A stretch of DNA of 64,000 nt from Annona cherimola (Eukaryota; Streptophyta; Magnoliopsida; Magnoliales; Annonaceae), in the NCBI GenBank assembly GCA_030490835.1, contig CM059974.1:7501-71500 (forward strand), given 5' to 3'. This document shows positions 45,370 through 57,212 of this stretch, piece by piece. The position numbers were made by a program, and so were the translations under genes. The notes beneath the pieces were generated by a model. The model had not been told where the DNA came from. It searched no databases and worked only from the letters and a program-made list of their open reading frames with translations. How positions within the stretch are numbered: the first letter of the stretch is position 1; each line of letters starts with the position of its first letter.

Positions 45370-46140
45370 TAGCATTCCTTGAATGAGTTGCTTTTTTAAA
45401 ATCTCATAGCATATGTAGCAAGCATTCTAATACATGATTTTTATGCTAATTGGCAGTTTCTTGTTGTTGCTTTTTAAATTTTCTTCTGAATTTTGTTTAC
45501 CTCAGGTACGATGGTGAAGAAAACACCACAATGTTTGATGCTGATAGGTCATCATTCTTTCTTGGGGATGATGACTCTTTATGGAAGGAGGCAGAGTTTG
45601 CAAAGAGACTGGTTTGTATCAAATCATATATTAGTTCCATTTTTATAATGTTTTCTGAAAATATCATGCGCCTCTATGTTCGCAAGGAGTGCTTTTGCTG
45701 CATGACTGACTTTGTAGTTTCTTAGTATTTGGAAATTTGGTCATGAGTTGAGACTACGTATTGGCTCTGTTCAGATGGCATGTTGCTATGTTCATACTTT
45801 CCTGCCACGACCATTTTTGCAAAAGCAGGAATCAAAAAACCATAATTGCTCAGGGTGAGAGAGATCAATAACAATTGTATTTTGTATCATTATTTTCTCT
45901 GTCCAGATGCCCCCGCATTTTGTGTCTTAATTCTTTTAATTTTTTTTTATTTTGCCCATGAAATTTCAGGTTCGGAGTGCCGATTTTTTGCTGTCCCGGT
46001 TTGGTTGGTTTTTCTCGAGGTAAGTGCTGTTTTTTCCTAGATCCACATTTTTTTGCTGTTAGGGTATTTTTTGTGTTATTTGTTTATATTTTTGCATGTC
46101 ACAAATCGAATTTAGTAGGATAACAAATTTAATCTCAGTA
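45370..46140 (+). other. Captured genomic segment with PRP16-like exon (copy 2)
   Basis: Second copy of 35915-36690. It begins within four bases of the RTE-type tail of the preceding module and ends where array-type repeats begin (CATTCCAAAAACATCGAAAGC). Confidence 0.8.
45506..45611 (+). pseudogene. Isolated exon resembling PRP16 (DEAH7), copy 2
   Basis: The same 106 bases as 36046-36151 with no difference that I can see, bounded by CCTCAG and GTTTGT. The flanking introns differ from copy 1 at several positions (for example ATCATATATTAG versus ATCATCTATTAG). The second AG/GT-bounded segment downstream (45970-46019) has lost two bases relative to copy 1 (TCTCGAG versus TCTCTGAG). Only a piece of the parent's acidic N-terminal region is encoded. 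Confidence 0.65.
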
Positions 46141-49100
46141 CATTCCAAAAACATCGAAAGCTTCAGGAAGAAAATTTTCAAACTTGTAAAGGAAAATAAT
46201 AGTAAAAAATTGATCAAGCTTTTAAAACTTCAAAAGCTTAAGAGACAAAATTTTAAAATTTAAAATTGAGTTTAGGAAAATCCAAAATGGTTCAAAATTT
46301 GATATTTGATGAAACTTCAAATTTAAGAAACTCCAAATTGGTTCAAAATTTCTATTTGAGTTTAGGAAATTCAAAAATGAGGAAAAAATTTCAAAACGGA
46401 AGTAATCTGAAAATAAAATAAAGAAAAGATCTAATATTTTAAAGGATCAAAAATGAGAAAAAAGTTAAAAAAAGAAGGATAAGTTCCAGAAACGTCAAAA
46501 GGTTGATGAAAAAAAAATTTCAAAATTGAAAACGAAAATAATTTTGAAAACTTAATCAAATTTTAAAAAGTCAAAAGCTTAAGTGATAGAATTTAAAAAT
46601 TTGAAATTGAGTTTTTATTTGAAAATCACAAATCCACAGGGCTCGCATTACAAAAATTCTAATATCACATGCATACTAAAAAGGTCTATTCGCAAAAATG
46701 CTGCAGCCATGGGTTATGGGATTGGTTATGGGGTTTGTGCTGTGGACGATCAACCTTTTAAGAACGCCGAAAGCTTAATCAGCATAATTTCAAAATTTTG
46801 AGAAAAATGACAAAGATAACTGCAGGTTCGACCACGTGTTGTATATCTATTTAGTGTTTAATGACCTTTCGTACACGCGCTGACCTATTTCGTCTTGCGA
46901 AAGGTGTTATATATGTAGAGTAATATTTCTCGTCTTTTTTTTCTTGCTTTAATAGAGTAATATTTCGTGTAACTTGGCGTCTTTTTTACCGAATTTCTTT
47001 CACTCGAGATTCTCTAAACTGATAGCTGGTATGGTTACTTTGCTTGGATGAGTTGCACAAGTTTTTACATCCCGTATCTACTAGTTGGATGACTACAAAC
47101 TCAATGTGCTTTGCCATTTTAAATATTTTGTGGAAAAGAATGTAATTTGAAAATCAAATAAAGAAAAGACAATATTTTAAAAGAACAAAATTGAGAAAAA
47201 AGTTTTAAGGATTTGATGAAACTTTTGAATTTTGAAGTTGAGTTTAGGAAATTCCAAAATGACGAAAAATAAAATGTGAAAAAAAGTTCAAAAAGAAAAG
47301 ATCAAATATTTTAAAGGAGCAAAATGAGAAAAAATTCGAAGAAGGATAAAAGAAAATTTTCGAAATTGTAAAAACAAACATAATTTTAAAAAATTGAACA
47401 AACTTGAAAAACTTCAAAAGTTGAAGTGGCGAAATTTTAAAATTTGAAATTGAGTTTAGGAAAATCCGAAACGGTTTAAAATTTGAAAACAAAAATATTT
47501 TTTAGAAAAAGATCAACCCTTTAAAAATGCCAAAAGCTTAATCAACATTATTTCAAATTTTGAGAAAAATAGCAAAGGCAACTGTAGGTTCTACCACGTG
47601 TTGTATATCTGTTTAATAACACGTGCTGACCTATTTTGTCTTGCGAATGGTGTTATATATAGAGTAATATTTCTTGTGTTATTTGATTATTTTTTTCTTG
47701 CTTTAATAGTTAGACTTTTTGATTTTCCATAAGTTTATTGCTAATTCTAGCCGTCTGTAATTTTCCATTTGTATATGGGCAATGGAGATCCTGTAACCGT
47801 CTTTTTTACCGGATTTCTTTCACCGGAGATTCTCTAAATTCATTGCTTGTATGGTTAACTTGCTTGGATGAGTTGTAGAAGTTTTTACATCCGGTATCTA
47901 CTAGTTGGATGACCAGAAACTCAATCTGCTTTGCTATTTTAAATATTTTGTGAAAAAGGGTGTAATTTGAAAATGAAATCAAGAAAAGATAAAATATTTT
48001 AAAAGAACAAAATGAGAAAAAAGTTTTAAGAAATCGATGAAACTTTTAAATTTGAAATTGAGTTTAGGAAATTCCAAAATGAAGAAAAATAAAATTTGAA
48101 AAAAAGTTCAGAAAGAAAAGATCAAATATTTTAAAGGAACAAAATGAGAAAAAAGTTAAAGAAGGATAAAAGAAAATTTTTAAAATTGTAATAGCGAACA
48201 TAATCTTAAAAAATTGAACAAACTTGAAAAACTTCAAAAGCTTAATTGGGGAAATTTTAAAATTTGAAATTGAGTTTAGGAAAATTAAAAACGGTTCAAA
48301 ATTTGAAAACAAAAATATTTTTTAGAAAATGATCAACGTTTTAAAAACTCCATAAGCTTAATCAACATAATTTCAAATTTTGAGAAAAATGACAAAGATA
48401 ACTGCAAGATCTACTGCGTGTTGTATATATGTTTTAATGTTTAATAACCTTTGGTACACGTGTTGGCCTATTTTGTTTTGCGAATGGTGTTTTATATATA
48501 TATAGAGTAATATTTCTTGTGTTATATGGTTATTTTTTTTCTTGCTTTAATAGTTACGACTATTTGCCATCTGTAATTTTATATTTGTATATGGGCGATG
48601 GAGATCCTGTAACTGAACCTCTTTTTTGCTGGATCTCTTTCACTCGAAATTCTCTAAATTGATTTCTCATATGGTTAACTTGCTTGGATGAGTTGTAGAA
48701 GTTTTTACATCCCGTATCTACTAGTTGGATGACCACAAACTCAAAGTGTTTTGCTATTTTAAATATTTTGTAAAAAGAATGTAATCTTAAAATAAAATCA
48801 AGAAAAAAAAAATATTTTAAAAGAACAAAATGAGAAAAAAGTTTTAAGTAAGTGATGAAAGTTTCAAATATTGAAATTGAGTTTCGGAAATTCCAAAATG
48901 ACGTGAAATAAAATTTCGAAAAAAAGTTCAAGAAGAAAAGATCAAATATTTTAAAGGAACAAAATGAGAAAAAAGTTAAAGAAGGATAAAAGAAAATTTT
49001 TAAAATTGTAAAAACGAACATAATTTTAAAAAATTGAACAAAACTTGAAAATTTTCAATAGCTTAGGTGGCGAATTTTTAAATTTCGAAATTGAGTTTAG

Positions 49101-52100
49101 GAAAATTTGAAAATGAATATATTTTTTAGAAAATGTTCAGCCTTTTGAAAATGTCAAATGCTTAATCAGCATAATTTCAAATTTTGAGAAAAATGACAAA
49201 GATAACTGCTGGTTCTACCGCGCGTTGTATATTTGTTTAATGTTTAATGACCTTTGGTATGCGCACTGACCTATTTTATCTTGCGAATGGTGTTATATAT
49301 TGAGTAATATTTCTTGCGAATGGTTTCAAATGGTTAACTTGCTTAGATGAGTTGTAGAAGTTTTTACATTTACAATCTACTGGTTCGATGACCACAAACT
49401 CAATGTGCTTTGCTATTTTAAATATTTTATGAAAAAGGTGTAATCTGTAAATAAAATCAAGAAAAGACAGAGTATTTTAAAAGAACAAAATGAGAAAAAA
49501 GTTTTAAAAAATTGATGAAACTTTCAAATTTTGAAATTGAGTTTATGAAATTCCAAAAGGACGAGGAATAAAATTTGAAAAAATGGATGTAAAATGAAAA
49601 TAAAGTCAAGAAAGGATCAAATATTTTAAACGAACAAAATGAGAAGAAGTTTTAAAAAGGATAAATTCCGAATAAGGTAAAAGCTTGACGAAGAAAATTT
49701 TCAAAATTGAAAATGAAAATAATTTTAAAAAATTGATTAAACTTTATGACTATAATTTCAAAATTTGAAATGGAGTTTAGTTTAAGAAATCCAAAATGGT
49801 TCAAAAATCGAAATTGAGCGAAAAAGGCTCAAAAAGAAAACATCCAATATTTTAAAGCAACAAAATGAGAAAAAAGTTAAAAAAAAAGAAAATTTTCAAA
49901 ATTGTAAAAAGGAACATAATTTTAAAAATTTGAACAAACTTGAAAAAATTCAATAGCTTAAGTGACAAAATTTTAAATTTTGAAATTGGGTTTTAGAAAA
50001 TCCAATATAGTTCAAATTTTGAAATTGAAGAAAATAATTTTAAAAAACTTAAGAACCCTCAAAAACGTCAAAAGCTTGACGGACAAAATTTTATAATTTG
50101 AAATCGAGTTTAAGCAAATTCAAATTAGTTCAGGATTTGAAATTGAGTTTAGGAAATTTGAAAATGACGAAAAATAAAATTTTAAAAATAGATGTATTCT
50201 GAAAATAAAATCAAGTAATGATAAAATATTTTTAAAGGAACAAAATGAGAAAAGCGTTTTAAAAAATAGATGAAACTTCAAAAATATCAAAAGATTAGAA
50301 GAAAATATTTTTAAATTTGAAATTGTGTTGAAGGAAATCCTAATTGGCTCAAAATTTGAATTTTAGTTTAGGAAATTCCAAAATGAAGAAAAATAAAATT
50401 TCAAAAATGGATGTAATCTTAAAATAAAATCATGAGAAGGTCAATTATTTTAAAGAAACAAAATGCGAAAAAATTTAAAAGGGGATAAATTCTAAAAATG
50501 TCAAAAGCTTGAGTAAGAAAACTTTTAAAAATGTTAAAATGAAAATAATTTTAAAAAATTGATCAAACTTTAGAAAAGTCAAAAGCTTGATCTACAAAAA
50601 TTTTAAAATTAGAAATTGAGTTTAGGGAAATCCAGAATGGTTCAAAATTTAAAGTTGATGAAAATAACTTTAAAAAATTAACAAAACTCCAAAAATGTCA
50701 GATGCTGAAATGATGAAATTTCAAATTTTGAAATTGAATTTAAAACAATCCAAAATGGTTCAAACTTTGCAATTGAGTTTAGGAAAATCTTAAATGAAGA
50801 AAAATAGAAATTTCAAAAACGGATATAATCTGAAATCTTGAAAAGATCAAATATTTTAAAAAAATGAGAAAAGGTAGAAAAAAGTTAAATTCCAAAAACA
50901 TTGAAAGCTTCGTGAATAAAATTTTCAAAATCGTCAAGGAAAATAATTTTAAAAAATTGATCAAGCTATTACAACTTCAAAAGCTTAAGCGACGTAATTT
51001 TAAATTTCAGAAATGAGTTTGGGAAGATCCAAAATAGTTCAAAACATAATATTTATGAAACTTCAAATATAAGAAGATCTAAATTTGTTCAAATTTTTAA
51101 TTTGAGTTTAGGAAATTCAAAAATGACGATTAAAATTTCAAAATGGAAGTAATCTAAAAATAAAATTAAGAAAAGATCAAATATTTTAAGCGAACAAAGT
51201 GATGAAAAAGTTTCAAAAAGGATAAATTCGAAAAATGTCAAAAGCTTAAGTGACAAAAATTTCAAATTTTGAAATGTAGTTGAGGAAAATCCAAAATCGT
51301 CCAAATTTTGAAATTGATTAAAATAATTCTAAAAGTAGATGAAACTTCAAAAACGTTAAAAGCTTATATGACGAAATTTGCAAATTTGAAATTGAGTTTA
51401 AGAAATCCAAAATTGTTCAAATTTTGAAATTGAGCTTAGGAAATTCAAAAATGATGAAAAGCAAAATTTCAAAAATAGATGTAATCTAATAAAAAAAAGA
51501 TCAAATATTTTACAGGAGCAAAATGAGAAAAAAGTTCAAAAGGAAAAGATCAAATATTTTAAAGGAGCATAATGAGAAAAAAGTTCAAAAAGAAAAGACC
51601 CAATATTTTAAAGGAACAAAATGAGAAAAAAAATTCAAAAAGGATAAATTCCAAAAATGTCAAAAGCTCGATGAAGAAAATTTTCGAAATTATAAATTAA
51701 CATAATTTTAAAAAATTGAACAAACTTGAAAAACCTCAAAAGCTTATGTGACAATTTTAAATTCTGAAATTGAGTTTAGAAAAATCCAAAATAGTTCAAA
51801 ATTTGAAAGTGATGAAACTTCATAAACGTAAAAAGCAAAAAATCCAAAATGGTTCGAAATTTGAAATTGAGTGTAAGAAAATCCAAAGTAACAGAAAATA
51901 AAAAGTTCAGGAAAATCGGAAATGGTTCAAATTTTGAAATTGAGTTTAGGAAAATCCAGAATGGTTCGAAATTGAGTTTAGTAAAATCCAAAAGACAAAA
52001 AATAAAATTGCAAAAAATGGATGTAATCTTAAAATAAAATCTAGTAATGATCAATTATTTTAAAGGAACAAACTGTGAAAAAGATTAAAAAAGGTTAAAT

Positions 52101-52450
52101 TCCAAAAATGTCAAAAGCTTAACAAAGAAAATTTTGAAAATTACAAACAAAAATATTTTGAAAAAATTGATCCACCTTTAAAAATGTCAAAAGCCAGATG
52201 AAGAAAATTTTGAAAATTGTAAACGAAAATATTTTTTAAAAAGCGATCAATCTATATTAACATCAAAAGCTTAATCGGTATAATTTCAAATTTTGAAATT
52301 GAGTCTAGGAAAATTCAAAATGGTTCAAATTTTGAAATTGATGAAAATAATTTTAAAAAATTGATGAAGCCTCAAAAACGTCAAAAGCTTGATTGACAAA
52401 ATATTACAATATGAAATTGAGTTTAAGACAATCCAAATTAGTTTATAATT
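46140..52450 (+). repeat. Array 2: ~0.82-kb units plus degenerate A-rich sub-repeats
   Basis: Landmark GATGACCA... near 47098, 47908, 48728 and 49387 (spacings 810, 820 and 659; the last unit has an internal deletion). Same orientation and unit structure as array 1. From 49.6 to 52.4 kb, A-rich sub-repeats continue without the conserved half, as in 30.9-32.3 kb, and the two degenerate tails are colinear for much of their length. An aberrant patch at 46625-46740 is less A-rich and may be a small foreign insertion. The 153-codon minus-strand frame at 48560-49021 is derived from the repeat. Confidence 0.9.
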
Positions 52451-52454
52451 TGAA

Positions 52455-52930
52455 ATTGAGTTCGGTGGAATGTACTTCAATTAAATAGAAATAATTGCAA
52501 TTCACTCTAACTGATTTGATTTCATTCGGATGAGAATGAATGAACGTAAAATCATTTGAATCAACTCTAATGAATAGAAATTGACAGAATGAACTTTGAT
52601 TGACTGGAACTAACTATAATTCACTATAATTAATTGAATTGGATTGGGATGAGAATAAACGGACTTTTAACTCATTCAAATCGACTCAAATGTGGATTGG
52701 GATGAGAACAAATGGACTTTTAACTCATTCAAATAGACTCAAATGAAAAGAATTAGGTAGAATGAACTTCGATTAATTAGAATTGACTACAACTCACTCT
52801 AATCAACTTGATTTGATTTAAACGAGAAAGAGTGAACTTGAACTCATTCGAATCGGCTCAAAGGAATTGAATTTGACTGAAGGAACTTCAATAAAATGAT
52901 ACCGACTACAATTAACTCTAAATGACTAAA
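52455..52930. repeat. Degenerate tandem repeat, same family as 43040-43590
   Basis: Contains AACTCATTCAAATCGACTCA, GAATTGACTACAACTCACTC and TTGATTTGATTTAAACGAGA blocks in ~100-bp spacing. It adjoins the end of array 2 and the start of a Y-type module. Confidence 0.8.
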
Positions 52931-54190
52931 TATCATGTAAAAATATATAAATAAAAAAATATCTATGGCACTTAACAAGTAGACCAAGTAGTGAGAAAGA
53001 ATTAATTATATTTGTGAAAAATTTTCATGAAATACCTCTTTACATGCTACCAAAAACTGGTAAATACTGAGATAATACAACTTTTCCTCATATGAGGAGA
53101 GAGCTTCTAATATCACTTGCTATGCTATTTTACATGTTTCATTAAAAAAAATTCATTGATATAACTTCATGAAACACACTTCTTAGGCCCACTGCTTATA
53201 TTAACAACTTTTGAAGTATTTTGAAATTTCGCTATCTATAGATACAAAAGACCAATACGTATTAAACAAAAATATGAGTTTAAAAATTATTACTACAAGA
53301 ACGGGGTTACTGGAAAATTTCAAAAAAAAATGAAAGAGTTCCTAATATGATTCGGTATTATGTATTTAAAAAAGTTTATCAAAAGCTTTGATTTTATATT
53401 TATCAATTACATAGAAAGCGAAAACTTTGTTTTTGAGCTCTACTGCTTGCTTGTTTGCTACATTTGATGAAGTTGCAGAGGGACTTTGAAAGTTTACCCC
53501 TTGAGTCTGAAATGTTGGATTGCTTGTCATTGGTTTGTGCTTGAACGGAATTCTCGTGGGAATCCTAATCTGTTTGAGAGAGTCTGCAATCTGCCTGCTT
53601 ATGGTTCTGTATGGAATATGAATGTGTGCGTAGTTGTTGTTCTTTCCTAGATGCACATTTTTTTCCGCACAAGGTATTTTCTTTGTTATCTGTTTGTATT
53701 TTTATGCATTACACAAACTAAATCTAGTAGGATATTCCACAATAATGACAAATTTAATCTCAGAACTGCAATAACTACACATTGAAAAAATTTAAAAATT
53801 TCTAAGTTTTTAGTTATATATAAAAGTTTTAATATGTGCAAATTAATTTGGAAAAAATGTGAGCAAATTAACTTGGAAAAAATGTAAGTCATGTGCTCAT
53901 GTCATCGGGACATTTCATGTAAAAATATATAAATTAGAAATATCTATGACACTTAACAAGTGGACCAAGTTGTGAGAAAGAATTAATTATATTTGTGAAA
54001 AGTTTTCATGAAATGTTAAAACTTTCATAGTACAAGAAAAACTCATTTACATGCTACCAAAAACTGGTGAATACTGAGATGATACAACATTTCCTCATCT
54101 GAGGGGAGAACTTTTAATGTCATTGTAGACGGTGGTGATTTTTTTTTTTTTTTAAAAAAAAGAGAAAATCGGTGAGGGGAAAACTTTTAT
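52930..54190 (+). repeat. Modular repeat copy Y3
   Basis: Closely matches 38925-40150 (the later part of Y2 and its continuation), including the TCTGTATGGAATATGAATGTG and GAATCTAGTAGGATATTCC-type blocks. It contains a 30-base duplication of the AATTAACTTGGAAAAAATGT block near 53845-53885. It ends in a single truncated minisatellite remnant (CGGTGAGGGGAAAAC) at about 54170. Confidence 0.85.
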
Positions 54191-54199
54191 TGTCTTTAG

Positions 54200-55830
54200 T
54201 GAAATTATGTAGGTTTATCTGCAATTTCGATTAAACTATATGGATATTTTGCAAATAACCTAAAAATTTTACATCATTTGCCAAAAATTAGAACATAAGA
54301 CGTTTTATCAAAAGGGCTAATAATAACCAATCCGTTTACATTTATAAGAAACATATGATTAATATTTTCCACCAAAGCATTAACGATAAAATTTTATTAC
54401 ATTTTATAAGCTAAAAATTAACTAGCGTTTCTAGCTACTACATCTTTAAGGATCAATTTAATAGGAAAAATGATGATTGGAAGCATTCTAAGATAAGGCT
54501 TAATATCTTGTTCGCTTAGCCAACAATGAAGAGCTAATTCACCCTTTCAATGTTCTTTTTTATTTATTAAACTTTAAAAAAGTTAACAACAGAGCATGCA
54601 ATTTTACTCGGTGCTTATGTTGCATTGATTTTCATGCACACCTATTATATTTATATCCTCTCCTAGAAATATCAAAACAAGCCAATGTGAAAAACTTGTT
54701 ACGAGTAATTTGGTTTCGGATCATTTCCCTTTTCCTTGATCAACATTACATATATTTATTTATAGGAAATGAACGGTTGAGACTAAATGCATCCAAGGGT
54801 GCACCCTAGTGTATTTAACCCTTTTTTAATTTTTTTGAAAATTGCAAGGAAGATTATCAACTCAGGCTAGCCGAAGTAATGCTTTATTCTTAACTGACCT
54901 GAAAAACATATTTTTATATATTTTTATTTTTAAAAAAATATTAAGCCATGTGTATTGAATGTATAAATCAATTTTTACCATTTTTGGATATTTTAGGTAT
55001 TTTAAAGATTTTTAAACACAATACAATTATCGTAATTTCTTATTATCTGAAAATTAGAACAATGTCACTATATTTAAAAATGAAAGAAATAATTAAAAAT
55101 ATCTAAAATTGGTAAAACTTGGTTTATAGATTCAATATACCAAGTTTAATATGTTTATACAAAAATAAAAAAACCTATAATATGTTTTTAGGAGGATTAA
55201 CCCTCTTTATGCAACTAGGTTACGTAGAAGAGATCCTGTGTAACCTCTTAATTTTATACCCACTGATATGTTTACAGGTCACATTTGTTGAAATATATAT
55301 GTATAAATTATGAAAAATAACTAAATTCATTTATACATGTATTAAAATATAATAATATTTTATAGAATTATTTGTTCACGTAGAGAATGATATTTTAGAC
55401 AGTTTAGATGTTGAAAATACAACTTTAAAATTAATATAACATTAAATTGTTTTTACATTGAATTTCGATAGGGCTATGAACAAATGCTATAAATGATACT
55501 AAATGCATTAGATTGAGTGAATTTTTCATAAAATAGTAAGATTTTAAATGTGGAGGAGGTTACGTAAAAATAAGGTTTTGTAAAAGCGGAATTACAGTTA
55601 ATTTATTTGAACAAAATCAATGCACTTTTTTCTATTTCTCACTTATATGAATAAGTTTTTTAGCAAAACATCTATTTTTTGTAAAAAGACAAAAAAGTTA
55701 TACAAAAAAAAGATATGCTCTTATTTTTTGAAAATAAAAAATAGACTGTTATTTTTTAAAATAAAAATATTTTCTAAAGAGGAGGCATGTCCATTAGTAG
55801 ATAAAATGTTTTAAACAATTATTCTATTTT
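54200..55830. other. AT-rich DNA with a foldback element
   Basis: About 54930-55180 folds back on itself (TTGAATGTATAAATCAATTT answered by TTGGTTTATAGATTCAA), resembling the hairpin at 15685-16044. Nearby AGGGTGCACCCTAG at 54800 is palindromic. The block 55335-55440 is a direct copy of 13060-13150. Frames at 55119-55313 and 55620-55814 have no recognisable features. Confidence 0.5.
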
Positions 55831-56007
55831 AAATTATTTCTTTATTTTTCTCATATAGTTACATTAATTTTCAACCATTTATACACAACTATTCATATAT
55901 TTAACCTATTTATTTAAACTATGTTTTATTAACTATTTACTATTACCTATATTATATCATATTTTTTTTATATATTTGAAAATTTTTCATAAAAATTTTT
56001 GGATATG

Positions 56008-56640
56008 TTTATAAAGTGATAAAAATTTTGACGAAAAACTTTTAATATAGAAGTTTTTGAAATGAGAGAGAATGATATAATATGATATGAAAATGATGAT
56101 GAGTAAAGACAACAAAGGTGTGTTTGGTTGAACATAAAAAACTGTGAACAAAAATTTTTTAATCTAAAACCTCTCTCTCTATAACTACTTCATTTTTTAA
56201 TTATTTTTTCATAGTTTCTTGTACAAAAAACCTTATATTTCAATCATTTCCACACCACCCCTCATACAACTAAGCTATCCATTTTAACTTTATTATCTTT
56301 ACAAATCGTCATTATCTAATCATATCACATTATTTTCTATCAACTTACAACCTTTACCCTAAGAACTATTGATTGAAAAGATTTATCTCTAACCAAACAC
56401 ACCCTTGAAAAATTTTTACATTAAAAATTTATCATTAAAAATTTTGGATGTGTTTGAGAAATGATAAAGCTTTTGATGAAAAGTTTATAGTAAAAATTTT
56501 TTTTTAATGAGAGGGAATAATATAGTATTGTATAGAAAATAATAAAGAATAAAGACGATAAAATTAAAATAGATAGGTTAGATATATTGATAATTGTACA
56601 AAAATGATTAAAAATATGTGTTATATTTTTAATTTTTCTT
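56008..56640. mobile_element. Cluster of Tourist-like MITEs
   Basis: A complete-looking copy at 56116-56404 (GGTGTGTTTGG ... CCAAACACACCC) lies between two truncated ones, about 56008-56115 (GGATATGTTTATAAAGTG ...) and 56447-56640 (GGATGTGTTTGAGAAATG ...). No target duplication is clear for the central copy. The truncated neighbours have one recognisable end each. Confidence 0.7.
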
Positions 56641-56860
56641 CATAAACATATATTCATAAGTGTATTCAATATATACACAAGGTTTTATCATTTTATAATA
56701 TTTTTATATATTTATTTTTTATTTTTAAAAATCAAGTTTTTGAGAGGTGAAAAATGACTTTAAATGCTCCATATTTTTTTAAAATACAAAATAAATATGT
56801 AAAAATATTGTAAAATGTCAAAACTTAATATATGGATTAAATACAATTAGGAAAATATAA
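56600..56860. repeat. Imperfect AT-rich hairpin
   Basis: ATATTTTTATATATTTATTTT near 56695 is answered by AAAATAAATATGTAAAAATATT near 56780, with ATTCAATATATACACAAGG answered by CTTAATATATGGATTAAAT. It is probably another non-autonomous foldback remnant. Confidence 0.45.
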
Positions 56861-56999
56861 TTATGAAGAAAAATAAAATAAAATAAATAAATATTATATT
56901 TTAACTTAAAATATGTCATAGTAGATATAATCATGTGCCATGTATAAATTGTGGTTATTAATCCATGATATTTTTAAATATATAATTTTATTATTTATT

Positions 57000-57212
57000 A
57001 AGAAGCAAACCGGGTGCAAAATCATCTCATCTCCAGATACCATTGGCTGCAGTTGCTGACTACTGGCTTGCTGTTGGCAGCTGCCCTTAGCTTTTCGTTC
57101 ACTTTCCCCATGGGCAAAAAAGGGAGAAAAAAAGAAACCAACTCTTTCAGGCTTTTTGATCTGTTCATTTCTACCGATAGCGAGAGAGCGACCAAGAAAA
57201 TAAGAAGCGAAA
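57000..57212 (+). other. Leader-like sequence upstream of the PDX1 pseudogene
   Basis: The composition changes sharply at about 57005 from AT-rich to gene-like. The stretch up to 57212 has no counterpart elsewhere in the window and probably represents the old 5' untranslated region. The MITE cluster and hairpins end just upstream, so no intact promoter is obvious. Confidence 0.45.

Noticed and set aside
48560..49021. 153-codon minus-strand open frame, Phe/Ser/Ile-rich, the second longest in the window
   Set aside because: It lies in array 2, and shorter versions occur in other units (26520-26771, 27339-27602, 29067-29291, 47244-47492, 48064-48312). The T-rich complement of an A-rich repeat has few stops, and frames break in other units without any sign of constraint.
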